64,000 bases of DNA from positions 1-64,000 of the forward strand of contig JAFWMR010000006.1 in the NCBI GenBank assembly GCA_017513905.1. Direction: 5' to 3'. Positions 18,592-26,207 of this stretch are shown here, piece after piece. The notes under the pieces were generated by a model that worked only from the letters and a program-made list of their open reading frames with translations, did no database searches and was not told where the DNA came from. Made by a program: the position numbers and the translations under genes. This DNA is from Candidatus Saccharimonadota bacterium. Its GTDB lineage: Bacteria > Patescibacteriota > Saccharimonadia > Saccharimonadales > Saccharimonadaceae. How positions within the stretch are numbered: the first letter of the stretch is position 1; each line of letters begins with the position of its first letter.

Positions 18592-19634
18592 TGAATCGGT
18601 ATTCTGCACTCATAAAAAAAATAGTTTTCTCCGCCATCGTCATAGTACTTGCTATTGTGACAATTTTGCTCGCCGTTCGCCCTCACGAAAGCGAAGATTC
18701 TAACCAGAAGACCTTAAACGTTCTTAACTGGACGAGCTACATTCCGACCGAAGTTGTTAAAGATTTCGAAGAAGAGTTCGGTGTTAAAGTCAACTACGGC
18801 ACTTACTCGTCAAACGAAGAACTTCTTGCTAAGCTCACTAGCAGTCGAGAGGGAACATACGATCTAGTTTTCCCAAGCGACTACATGGTCAACTTAATGA
18901 TATCGCGTAATCTTCTCGAGCCTCTCGATCACGGCAAGCTAGAAAACATTAACAATCTCAATCCGCTCTTCTTGAATCAACAATACGATTCGGACAACGT
19001 CTATTCGCTTCCGTTTCTCATGGCGACAACTGTTTTTCTCTATGACACAACGGTGGTCGACCGACTTACGTCCTATAAAGATCTCCAAAATCCAGCGCTA
19101 GAAAACAACCTCGTAATGCTTGATGACCAGCGTATTATCATCGGCGCCATGCTGAACGCTTGTGGATATGATATGAACGATGTCCACGAAGATCATCTCG
19201 AATCCAGTCTAGAGTTCTTCAACAAAATCAAGCCCAACATCAAAGCCTTCGATTCAGATTCCCCTAAGACATTCTTTATCACTAAAGAAGTCGACGCTGG
19301 CATTGTATGGAACGCTGAAGCTATCCTTGCGCGTGAAGAAAATCCAGACCTTAAAATTTCCTATCCAGCCGAAGGTTTTGCTCTTTCAATGGATAATTAC
19401 ACCATAGTAAAGGGTGCCAAGAACGTAGATTACGCGTACTTATTTATCGACTACCTCCTCCGTCCAGAAGTCGCTCAAAAAATCGTCGATGAGTATCCAT
19501 ACATCTCGACTAACAAATATGTCGAATCTTTACCGGAAGCTGAACTGAGACAAATATTAGAGAATGGGTCGTACGTAGAAAACGTTGGTGCCGATATTAA
19601 ACGATTTGACAAACTCTGGGCAAAATATAAGTAG
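18588..19634 (+). CDS. potD: Polyamine-binding protein PotD
   Basis: A 348-residue substrate-binding protein. It has one N-terminal hydrophobic helix (about 10-30) without a lipobox, suggesting membrane tethering, then the family opening LNVLNWTSYIPTEVVKDFEE and the pattern YDLVFPSDYMV. The distal ITKEVDAGIVWNAEAI segment matches the ligand-binding lobe of PotD/PotF proteins. It is last in the potABCD operon. Uptake of spermidine or putrescine from a host or community would suit an organism lacking polyamine synthesis; specificity is inferred from the family. Confidence 0.9.
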   Translation: MMNRYSALIKKIVFSAIVIVLAIVTILLAVRPHESEDSNQKTLNVLNWTSYIPTEVVKDFEEEFGVKVNYGTYSSNEELLAKLTSSREGTYDLVFPSDYMVNLMISRNLLEPLDHGKLENINNLNPLFLNQQYDSDNVYSLPFLMATTVFLYDTTVVDRLTSYKDLQNPALENNLVMLDDQRIIIGAMLNACGYDMNDVHEDHLESSLEFFNKIKPNIKAFDSDSPKTFFITKEVDAGIVWNAEAILAREENPDLKISYPAEGFALSMDNYTIVKGAKNVDYAYLFIDYLLRPEVAQKIVDEYPYISTNKYVESLPEAELRQILENGSYVENVGADIKRFDKLWAKYK

Positions 19635-19660
19635 TCAAAACCAATTGGCTCATATATAAT
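19632..19660 (+). promoter_or_regulatory. Promoter of the thyA-folA-glyA operon
   Basis: TAGTCA (19632-19637), 17-bp spacer, TATAAT (19655-19660). The -35 overlaps the potD stop codon. A short leader with GGAGG (19676-19680) precedes the ATG. Confidence 0.6.
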
Positions 19661-19684
19661 AGAAATTAACTAAACGGAGGAAAT

Positions 19685-20650
19685 ATGAGCCGATTCGACG
19701 AACAATATCTTGATCTTTGCGACAAGATTCTGCGCGAGGGCGAACGTGTTGTGAACTATAAAGATAAGACCGACACTGCGCGTTCCAAGAAAACATCCAA
19801 TACAATGCCAAACCATATCGTTCAAGCCAAAGAAGCGTCGGCAACTATTCGTATTCCGCACTACATCTTGGAATTTGATCTTGAAGAGGAGTTTCCGATT
19901 TTAACCACTAAGTTCGTAGCATTCAAGACTGCAGTCCTAGAAATGCTTTGGATTTGGCAAGTTCAGAGTAACGACGTTAAATGGCTCCATGACCGCGGTG
20001 TTAAGATTTGGAATGAATGGGAGGTTCCAGAATCTGGCATCTATATGGGTCGCGATTTCAAGAAGCTCTACAAAGAAAAAGGCCTCAAAGAAGATCCAGT
20101 CGGAACGATTGGCACTGCATATGGCTGGGTGGTGAACCGCTATCAGCTCACCCAGAGCCTTATTGAAACTTTAAAACAAGACCAGACGAATCGCCGTATG
20201 GTTATGTCACTCTGGCAGAACGAATGGATTCCAACTGCTACTTTGCCGTCCTGCGTATGGAGCAATGAATGGATTGTTTCTGGCGAACGCCTTAATCTCA
20301 TGGTTCACTCGCGCAGTAACGATGCGCCGCTCGGGCTTCCGTTTAACATTTCTCAATATGCTGTCTTGCTCTCTATGGTCGCCCAGAGCGTAGGTCTCCG
20401 TCCAGGCAAGATGACCTTCACCATCAATGATGCTCATATTTACGAGAACCAAATTGCCGGTATTAAGGAACAGCTCGAACGTCGCGACGCAATTATTAAA
20501 GAACGCGGCAAAATGTATGACGCGCCAAAGCTTTGGCTCAATCCAAAAGTCAAAGATTTCTTCAAGTTTGACAACTCTAGAGAGCTTAAGGACATCAAGC
20601 TCATCGATTATCAGCACCAAGGCCGTATTAACATGCCTATTACGGCTTAG
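19685..20650 (+). CDS. thyA: Thymidylate synthase family protein, divergent active site
   Basis: Thymidylate synthase methylates dUMP using methylene-tetrahydrofolate. The 321-residue product keeps the core pattern RSNDAPLGLPFNISQYA with the Asn that selects uracil, the NDAHIYENQ ligand motif and the catalytic cysteine near residue 189. The cysteine context is unusual: LPSCVWSNEW where canonical enzymes have a Pro-Cys-His triad followed by Gln-Phe. The phosphate-binding Arg of the N-terminal loop appears replaced by Lys (KKTSNT). It heads an operon with DHFR and SHMT, which supports a true thymidylate role. A related nucleotide hydroxymethylase is the main alternative. Confidence 0.85.
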   Translation: MSRFDEQYLDLCDKILREGERVVNYKDKTDTARSKKTSNTMPNHIVQAKEASATIRIPHYILEFDLEEEFPILTTKFVAFKTAVLEMLWIWQVQSNDVKWLHDRGVKIWNEWEVPESGIYMGRDFKKLYKEKGLKEDPVGTIGTAYGWVVNRYQLTQSLIETLKQDQTNRRMVMSLWQNEWIPTATLPSCVWSNEWIVSGERLNLMVHSRSNDAPLGLPFNISQYAVLLSMVAQSVGLRPGKMTFTINDAHIYENQIAGIKEQLERRDAIIKERGKMYDAPKLWLNPKVKDFFKFDNSRELKDIKLIDYQHQGRINMPITA

Positions 20651-20659
20651 GGAGTAGAT

Positions 20660-21151
20660 ATGGCTTTTTCTATCATCGCTTGTATCGGAAAAAATCTTGA
20701 ACTAGGGAAGGATAATGACCTGATTTTTCATTTCAAATCAGACATGAAGTTCTTCCGCGAAACCACTCGCGATCATACTGTTGTCATGGGGGCAAATACC
20801 TGGGTGTCACTTGGCGAGAAGCCCTTGCCGAATCGCCAGAATCTTATTCTTTCGCGCAGTAAGCTGAATAATCTTCCAGAAAACACCACGCAGATTTCAA
20901 ATCTAGATGAGTTTATCAAGAAGAATGAGGACTCAGACGAAGAAATCTTCATTATCGGTGGCGCCTCCATCTATCGTCTCTTCTTGCCACACGCGCGTAC
21001 GTTATATCTCACTGAAGTTGACGCTAACAAAGATGCCGATGTTTTCTTCCCGGAATTTAACAAGGAAGAATATGATTTAACCACCCTACAATCATTAACG
21101 GAAAACGAAATCAAGTTTAATATCAATAAATACACAAGAAAGGAAAACTAA
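20660..21151 (+). CDS. folA: Dihydrofolate reductase
   Basis: DHFR regenerates tetrahydrofolate from the dihydrofolate made by ThyA, using NADPH. The 163-residue product starts FSIIACIGKNLELGKDND and keeps the acidic substrate-binding residue in HFKSDMKFF, the VVMGANTW motif, the dinucleotide stretch IFIIGGASIYRLFL and a terminal TLYLTEV strand. The usual Leu-Pro-Trp before the acidic helix reads Leu-Ile-Phe. Length is standard. A GGAG site lies in the 9-nt gap after thyA. Confidence 0.92.
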   Translation: MAFSIIACIGKNLELGKDNDLIFHFKSDMKFFRETTRDHTVVMGANTWVSLGEKPLPNRQNLILSRSKLNNLPENTTQISNLDEFIKKNEDSDEEIFIIGGASIYRLFLPHARTLYLTEVDANKDADVFFPEFNKEEYDLTTLQSLTENEIKFNINKYTRKEN

Positions 21152-21152
21152 C

Positions 21153-22526
21153 ATGTCTAAAGATCCTGTTTTTAGCCTTATTAAATCCGAGGAGAAGCGC
21201 CAAGAAGAAGGCCTAGAGCTCATTCCTAGTGAAAACTATGTATCAGCAAATGTCCTAAAAGCGGCAGGCTCAGTACTTACCAACAAATACTCCGAAGGCT
21301 ACCCAAGTTTTGACGGTATTTCTGGTGAGCCTAAAGATTTCTGGCCAGAAGACAAAATCGTAGAAGAGAAATTGCCGAATTTCCGCTATTATGGTGGTCA
21401 AGATAATGTCGACAAGATAGAGCGTCTAGCCATTTCACGCGCTTGTAAGCTGTTCCATGCCGATCACGCCAACGTTCAGCCGCATTCTGGAGCCAACGCT
21501 AACGAAGCTGTCTACTGGGCTTGGTGCGAGCCGGGCGATACCATCTTGGCCATGTCGCTTCCAGCTGGCGGTCATTTGACCCATGGCGCTAAGGTCACTC
21601 GTTCTGCTCACATATACAATTTCATGGGCTACGGAGTAGACGAATCTGGCGATATCGACTATAAAGAGCTCGAACGCATTGCTCTCGAGGAGCAGCCTAA
21701 GATTATCCTTGTCGGCTATTCCGCTTTTATGAAAATCCCCGATTTTGATCGTGTAGCTAAGATCGCAAAGAAGATACCTGGATGTCTTCTTATGGCAGAT
21801 ATGGCACACGTAGCTGGACTTATTGCTGGTGGCGTACATCCGAACCCACTAGATCACGGCTTCCATGTTATGACTACTACTACTCATAAGACACTTCGTG
21901 GTCCTCGCGGTGGTCTCATTCTGTCCAAGGGCAATGTTGATTCACCTTTAAGAAAACCAGAACACACTATCGAAAACATTCCTATTCTTATCGACCGTGC
22001 TGTCTTCCCGGGTACTCAAGGTGGTCCACTAGAGCATATCATTGCCGCTAAGGCAGTCGCATTTGGTGAGGCTTTACAGCCGGAGTTCAAGGACTATACC
22101 AAGTCTATTGTTAAGAACGCTAAAACCTTAGCAGATGCTCTTAAGAAAAACGGTTTCGTACTTCAAGGCGACGGTACAGAAAACCACCTTATACTCGTCA
22201 ATATGATTAAGAGTGCTGGCATCGATGGTAAGTTCTTCGAGCGCGCGCTCGATATGGTAGGGCTAAACCTCAATGCTAACTCTCTTCCGACTGATAAAGG
22301 CGCCGCTTTTCGTCCGTCCGGCGTTCGTCTTGGCACTCCGGCCATCACCACTCGTGGTCTTGGTCAGGAAGAAATGAAACAAATTGCAGATTGGATGCAC
22401 CGTGTCGCCAACATCTGCACTGGTCTCGGCACCGAAGAACGCCTGCCCGAAGCAGCTGAAGAGCTAGACAAGATTCGTACAGAAGTTCGCACTCTCGCTC
22501 TCAAATTCCCAGTTCCAGGAATCTAA
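21153..22526 (+). CDS. glyA: Serine hydroxymethyltransferase
   Basis: SHMT converts serine and tetrahydrofolate to glycine and methylene-tetrahydrofolate, completing the thymidylate cycle with thyA and folA. The 457-residue product opens with the family motif LELIPSENYVS, has VQPHSGANAN, and carries the PLP-binding lysine in TTTHKTLRGPRGG (Lys246). It is about 40 residues longer than E. coli GlyA, partly through an insertion near residues 50-70 (GISGEPKDFWPEDK). One base separates it from folA. Confidence 0.95.
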   Translation: MSKDPVFSLIKSEEKRQEEGLELIPSENYVSANVLKAAGSVLTNKYSEGYPSFDGISGEPKDFWPEDKIVEEKLPNFRYYGGQDNVDKIERLAISRACKLFHADHANVQPHSGANANEAVYWAWCEPGDTILAMSLPAGGHLTHGAKVTRSAHIYNFMGYGVDESGDIDYKELERIALEEQPKIILVGYSAFMKIPDFDRVAKIAKKIPGCLLMADMAHVAGLIAGGVHPNPLDHGFHVMTTTTHKTLRGPRGGLILSKGNVDSPLRKPEHTIENIPILIDRAVFPGTQGGPLEHIIAAKAVAFGEALQPEFKDYTKSIVKNAKTLADALKKNGFVLQGDGTENHLILVNMIKSAGIDGKFFERALDMVGLNLNANSLPTDKGAAFRPSGVRLGTPAITTRGLGQEEMKQIADWMHRVANICTGLGTEERLPEAAEELDKIRTEVRTLALKFPVPGI

Positions 22527-22532
22527 GGATTA

Positions 22533-22541
22533 TGTTACAAT
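22533..22541 (+). promoter_or_regulatory. Extended -10 of tRNA-Ala
   Basis: TG-T-TACAAT (22533-22541), 9 nt before the tRNA 5' end; TTCCAG at 22513-22518 inside glyA could be the -35. Confidence 0.5.
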
Positions 22542-22550
22542 AAGGTGGTT

Positions 22551-22626
22551 GGGGTAGTAGCTCATCTGGTAGAGCGCAGCATTCGCATTGCTGAGGTGGT
22601 CGGTTCGAGTCCGATCTACTCCACCA
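22551..22626 (+). tRNA. tRNA-Ala(CGC), CCA encoded
   Basis: A 76-nt cloverleaf: acceptor GGGGTAG with CTACTCC giving the G3-U70 alanine identity pair, anticodon loop TTCGCAT giving anticodon CGC (codon GCG), T-loop TTCGAGT, discriminator A and encoded CCA. Confidence 0.95.
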
Positions 22627-22632
22627 TTTTTG

Positions 22633-22661
22633 TTGCATAAGTACAATAATTATGTTACAAT
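22633..22661 (+). promoter_or_regulatory. Promoter of the structured leader and orphan gene
   Basis: TTGCAT (22633-22638), 17-bp spacer, TACAAT (22656-22661) with an upstream TG. The -10 block is the same as that before tRNA-Ala. Confidence 0.65.
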
Positions 22662-22866
22662 ATCCAAGCCAATGCCAGAGGCCGATCTGGCAAGTTTTTT
22701 AAAAAGGAGAGTGACAGCTTTGATCCGTACAAAAGCTAAACTGACGGTACTAGCCGGCAGCGTTTCTGCTAGGGGTTCACCCTAGGATCTGACAAGATCA
22801 GTAGAACGTATTAACACCGTTGATACCATCAGTTTGCGTGCTAAGTACAAAAGGGAGGGAACAAAG
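22662..22866 (+). promoter_or_regulatory. Long structured 5' leader with possible leader peptide
   Basis: About 200 nt separate the promoter from the next start codon. Perfect small stems are visible: GCCAGA (22674) with TCTGGC (22686), AGCTTT (22716) with AAAGCT, CTAGGG with CCCTAG ending at 22785, and GATC pairs after it. A 21-codon frame starting at TTG 22720, 10 nt after AAGGAG (22704-22709), ends at the TAG inside the CCCTAG arm. This is suggestive of an attenuator or cis-regulatory RNA; I match it to no known riboswitch. Confidence 0.4.
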
Positions 22867-23448
22867 ATGGTTGAAAACGCTCGATTCGGTAAAATCGGTA
22901 ACTGGTGGACTTCGCTCGAGAAGATTCGTACGTCGCCCACAACAGGAGCAGAGAGTCTTTATGTCTATGAATGGGCCGAACGCCCGGTCATCCTCTCTGA
23001 GGGCTTTTACTCTGATCAGTATCCAGAAAGTTCGAAGTTTACGGATGGGCCTACAATTATCCACAATCTCTTGTGTGGTCTCGACTCTATGTTCCTGCAT
23101 GAATTCACCAATCTTAACCGTGAATATTTATCGGAAAACGGCTTCCGCGCTCACCTGATTGATAGATTGAAGGACCCGGGTCTTTTACATCATTTTGTCT
23201 TCTGGGACTTCAACAAGGACCGCACTGCCGTAACGTTCGAGTGGCACCATTACCATGGCGAAAGCAAAATCTGCCTCGAAATGCTTCATGGACAGAATTA
23301 TGACATTTACGGTAGGCCATGCCTGGCTAACGCTATTCGTCTCCCGTGGAACCATCTGCAGGATTTATATCATGACGAACTGAAATGCCACCGCAGCGCA
23401 TACGCTCAGAAGCTGTTCAATGAGGTCATCGGCTGGCCACTCTCCTAA
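22867..23448 (+). CDS. Protein of unknown function behind a structured leader
   Basis: I do not recognise this 193-residue protein. It has no signal peptide or membrane helix, is rich in aromatic residues and histidine (GNWWTSLEK, FEWHHYHGE, LLHHFVFWDFN) and looks like a compact soluble fold. ATG 22867 is chosen because GGGAGGG (22852-22858) lies 8 nt upstream; a TTG at 22834 in the same frame has no such site. It is monocistronic, with its own promoter, long leader and terminator, so it may be conditionally expressed. Confidence 0.75.
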   Translation: MVENARFGKIGNWWTSLEKIRTSPTTGAESLYVYEWAERPVILSEGFYSDQYPESSKFTDGPTIIHNLLCGLDSMFLHEFTNLNREYLSENGFRAHLIDRLKDPGLLHHFVFWDFNKDRTAVTFEWHHYHGESKICLEMLHGQNYDIYGRPCLANAIRLPWNHLQDLYHDELKCHRSAYAQKLFNEVIGWPLS

Positions 23449-23456
23449 CCCACAGC

Positions 23457-23487
23457 AACCTCAAGTTTTCATACTTGAGGTTTTTTC
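23457..23487 (+). terminator. Terminator sharing sequence with the next promoter
   Basis: AACCTCAAG (23457-23465) pairs with CTTGAGGTT (23474-23482), followed by a T-run. The 3' arm supplies TTGAGG, the -35 of the following promoter. Confidence 0.85.
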
Positions 23488-23503
23488 TTGCGTTTTGTAT
23501 AAT
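23475..23503 (+). promoter_or_regulatory. Promoter of the CAP-domain gene
   Basis: TTGAGG (23475-23480), 17-bp spacer, TATAAT (23498-23503). AAAGGAGG lies about 6 nt before a TTG start. Confidence 0.7.
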
Positions 23504-23528
23504 AAGTATAAGTAAAAAGGAGGTAAAT

Positions 23529-24482
23529 TTGACAGCTGCGACGATAAAACAGACTCGTATTACGATTCTTTTGTCTATCAATGCTGCTGCCATTCTTATC
23601 GCCGGGATTTTGATTGCTGCCGCTATCTGGGGAGGCGACATCGAGTTTCGCGCAGTTTCTGAACGTTCCGACGAAATTACAGATTCCATCGAAGAGCTCG
23701 AGATGCTCGGATCAGTTTCTGACACTTCTAATGGCAAGACTATATCCGGAGCCGATGGTACAGTTTATCAAGTTGCTCCCAACGGATGGATTTCTTCAGA
23801 TCCAGTAGGAGGCGGAGAGCTATGGAACGAGACCTCCCTTACCATCTATCGGTCAGCCGATATCGATATTTGTGTAGGCGGTAATCTGTCTCAACTTGGC
23901 AGTATGTATTGGCAATCGTCGAACCAAGATGTCATTTCTGGTTTTTACTCCTCAGCGCGTACATGGTTAGGTTACTCATCTGAAATTTGCCGTTATCCAA
24001 TTATTAAGGGAATCGGTACAACTACGGTCACCGCCGGTACTTATGATGGTCGTCGTCATGATTCTATTACCGTAACAGTAGTCGAAGTCCCAGACGAACA
24101 ATGGAAGCGAGATGTTCTGACATTAGTTAATGAAGAACGCAAGAAAAACGGTATTGACCCACTCGAATGGGGTGTCACGTGTGAAGCTGCTGCCGAAATT
24201 CGCGCTCGCGAACTAATGACTACCTACGCCCACACCCGTCCAGACGGATCATCATGGGAGACAGCTTGTCCGATCCCAGATTCTGGCGGATCGAGCGGAG
24301 AGAACCTTATGGCAGGAAATGCCGCAGTTTCACCAAAGACCGTCGTCGCCGCATGGATGAATTCACCAGACCACCGTGCAAACATTCTGAGTACTAACTA
24401 CACCAAACTCTCTGTCGGTTTTGTTTTTGACCCAGACACCCAATACAAGACCTACTGGTCGCAGTTCTTCTCGACCTACTAG
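23529..24482 (+). CDS. Membrane-anchored CAP/SCP-domain protein
   Basis: A 317-residue protein with an N-terminal transmembrane helix (about 14-35), a middle region with beta-rich, Ig-like character, and a C-terminal CAP (CRISP/Antigen 5/PR-1) domain from about residue 190. CAP signatures are LTLVNEERKKNGIDPL, YAHTRPDGSSW, GENLMAG and WMNSPDHRANIL, including the two family histidines. Bacterial CAP proteins are extracellular with poorly known activity. The TTG start at 23529 is preferred to the ATG at 23475, which lies upstream of the -10, because AAAGGAGG precedes it at proper spacing. Confidence 0.87.
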   Translation: MTAATIKQTRITILLSINAAAILIAGILIAAAIWGGDIEFRAVSERSDEITDSIEELEMLGSVSDTSNGKTISGADGTVYQVAPNGWISSDPVGGGELWNETSLTIYRSADIDICVGGNLSQLGSMYWQSSNQDVISGFYSSARTWLGYSSEICRYPIIKGIGTTTVTAGTYDGRRHDSITVTVVEVPDEQWKRDVLTLVNEERKKNGIDPLEWGVTCEAAAEIRARELMTTYAHTRPDGSSWETACPIPDSGGSSGENLMAGNAAVSPKTVVAAWMNSPDHRANILSTNYTKLSVGFVFDPDTQYKTYWSQFFSTY

Positions 24483-24487
24483 GTTAA

Positions 24488-24706
24488 CTAGTCTTCTTCG
24501 GTTGTTCTGTTATCTAGTGGAACTTTGTTTACGACGTTAGGATTATTTATTTCTTGGTTTTCAGGCCTTAGCAGTGTCAATCTAAAAAATGCAAATGTTG
24601 CAGCTGCTACAATTATCATTACTAATGCATCGAACAAAATATTAGCCAAACGACTGTGTTTGTGTTCTTCCTTCATCTCGCCTGATTGAGTCGGCTGATC
24701 AGCCAT
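24488..24706 (-). CDS. Small single-span membrane protein
   Basis: A 72-residue protein with a charged N-terminus rich in Glu, Lys and His, one hydrophobic helix at about 23-45 and a polar tail ending in acidic residues. I do not recognise a family. It overlaps the end of the CapA-like gene by 34 nt and has AGAGGAG 6 nt before its ATG, so it is probably the second gene of that operon. Confidence 0.6.
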   Translation of the reverse strand: MADQPTQSGEMKEEHKHSRLANILFDALVMIIVAAATFAFFRLTLLRPENQEINNPNVVNKVPLDNRTTEED

Positions 24707-26124
24707 TCTATCTCCTCTGTGTTCATTATTCTTGTTTGATAACTAGCGTCATATATAGTTCCGAATCTCCTAGTTTGTAATAACTTACCATTCCAGAAAT
24801 AATGCGTTAGTCCCAAACTTCGTGTAGTGCCTGGCCACCAAATTTGATCGAAGAATATATTACCAAGTCCATAATATATCTCGCCACCGTTGTACTGCTC
24901 GAAAGTCTGCGTTTGATGCGCACTAGTACCAACGACAACATTCGCGCCCATATCAATCAAGCTTCTAAACAAGCCAACTTGATCTCCAGGCGCCGAATCA
25001 GCTCGATCGCAAGTCGTGTCCTCATTTACATTATCATAAAAATTGCATTCGTTAAACTGTATATCGACAATTACGAAATCTCCGCGTTCTTTAGCTTCTG
25101 CAATTCTAGTTGCGGCATTTTCTCTATAGTATTGATTTGCTCCTGGAGTTTCGCCATATGTTGCTCCACCGGTGCTCTGGTTATAAGCGAGCATAGTAAT
25201 ATTTGTTCCTTTTTGTGAAATCATCAGTGGTATTTCTGCCTCCACTGCTGTTCTACCACCGCCAACAGTCTTAATTCCGAGTTCTTGGTATTTTTCAAAA
25301 GTTGCTATTGCATCGTTTGCGCCACAATCAACATTGTGATTACCGGTTAGCTCGACGATATCTAGCCCTATATCCGTCAATGTGTCCAGAAAACGCCAAT
25401 CCGAACATATATTGCCAGAACTCGCATAGTTAGAAAAGCTACTCTCGTTACTAGTATGTGTCAAATCAAACTTCTTTAAATAGTCTGCGAGATTTGCGGA
25501 GAAATATTTGCCATCCCCAACTTGAAACATCTTAGTATTCATATTTCGACTGAGCGCAGTTACACCAGTTTGTGCGAAAGACAGAACGCTCGATTTGTCT
25601 GGGAATGTTTTCATCAATGGTTGCAATTTTTCCGCTACCCTCGTGACATCTTCTGGATTCTCACCATCGATCTTTAATAGTTTATATTTCGCTCCACCAG
25701 CAAAAGATTCAAGCCAATAATCTCCGTCTACAGCCAAAAGTTTTTGCGTCGTATTAAGATTCAACACGGAGGCTATCCCTTCATTGGTATTTATTCTCTC
25801 GTCAAACTCAGCTTTCGTGATAGACTCTTTTGGCTCATAGAAATCTGCCACCGGAACCAAAATATCAACCAAGAAGTTTTTGGAATTCTCAGTCCCATCT
25901 ATTTTATTCTTATCATCAAAGAATTCGGAAATATTTACATTCTTATCCAATTCTATATCAGCCAAAGCGGCCACGTAGGCCTCTTTATTAGAGATATTCT
26001 CATCAAACACTATTTCGCCAGGAATCTTAAAAATACCTGTTTTTAGAAAAAACTGGACTCCAAAAAAAGACAAACACCCACCTACGACGAGACAAAGCCC
26101 ACCAACCATTATCTTTTTCATCAT
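24673..26124 (-). CDS. CapA-like metallophosphatase-fold protein
   Basis: A 483-residue protein with an N-terminal hydrophobic anchor (about 5-27), an extra region of about 170 residues resembling a binding-protein lobe, and a C-terminal PGA_cap (CapA-type) domain. Signatures are VELTGNHNVDCG, NQSTGGA, VVVGTSAHQTQTFE and IYYGLGNIFFDQIWWPGT. CapA proteins belong to the calcineurin-like phosphatase superfamily and act in poly-gamma-glutamate or capsule assembly, but no capBC genes are nearby, so the substrate is unknown. The start is ATG 26124 (ATGATG), 8 nt after an extended -10, with AAGGTG overlapping. Confidence 0.82.
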   Translation of the reverse strand: MMKKIMVGGLCLVVGGCLSFFGVQFFLKTGIFKIPGEIVFDENISNKEAYVAALADIELDKNVNISEFFDDKNKIDGTENSKNFLVDILVPVADFYEPKESITKAEFDERINTNEGIASVLNLNTTQKLLAVDGDYWLESFAGGAKYKLLKIDGENPEDVTRVAEKLQPLMKTFPDKSSVLSFAQTGVTALSRNMNTKMFQVGDGKYFSANLADYLKKFDLTHTSNESSFSNYASSGNICSDWRFLDTLTDIGLDIVELTGNHNVDCGANDAIATFEKYQELGIKTVGGGRTAVEAEIPLMISQKGTNITMLAYNQSTGGATYGETPGANQYYRENAATRIAEAKERGDFVIVDIQFNECNFYDNVNEDTTCDRADSAPGDQVGLFRSLIDMGANVVVGTSAHQTQTFEQYNGGEIYYGLGNIFFDQIWWPGTTRSLGLTHYFWNGKLLQTRRFGTIYDASYQTRIMNTEEIEWLISRLNQAR

Positions 26125-26132
26125 ACACCTTA

Positions 26133-26141
26133 ATCATAGCA
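26133..26141 (-). promoter_or_regulatory. Extended -10 of the CapA-like operon
   Basis: Minus strand TG-C-TATGAT (26133-26141), 8 nt before the ATG. Confidence 0.6.
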
Positions 26142-26195
26142 TTTTTGTCGGCTCAAAACTAGCTAAAATAACTAGAAAAAACGACCACAATTATA

Positions 26196-26201
26196 TATAA
26201 T
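26196..26201 (+). promoter_or_regulatory. -10 box of the GH97 gene, leaderless
   Basis: TATAAT (26196-26201) lies 6 nt before ATG 26208, so transcription should begin at or beside the start codon. The ATG at 26202 directly abuts the box and should not be transcribed. Confidence 0.65.
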
Positions 26202-26207
26202 ATGCTT

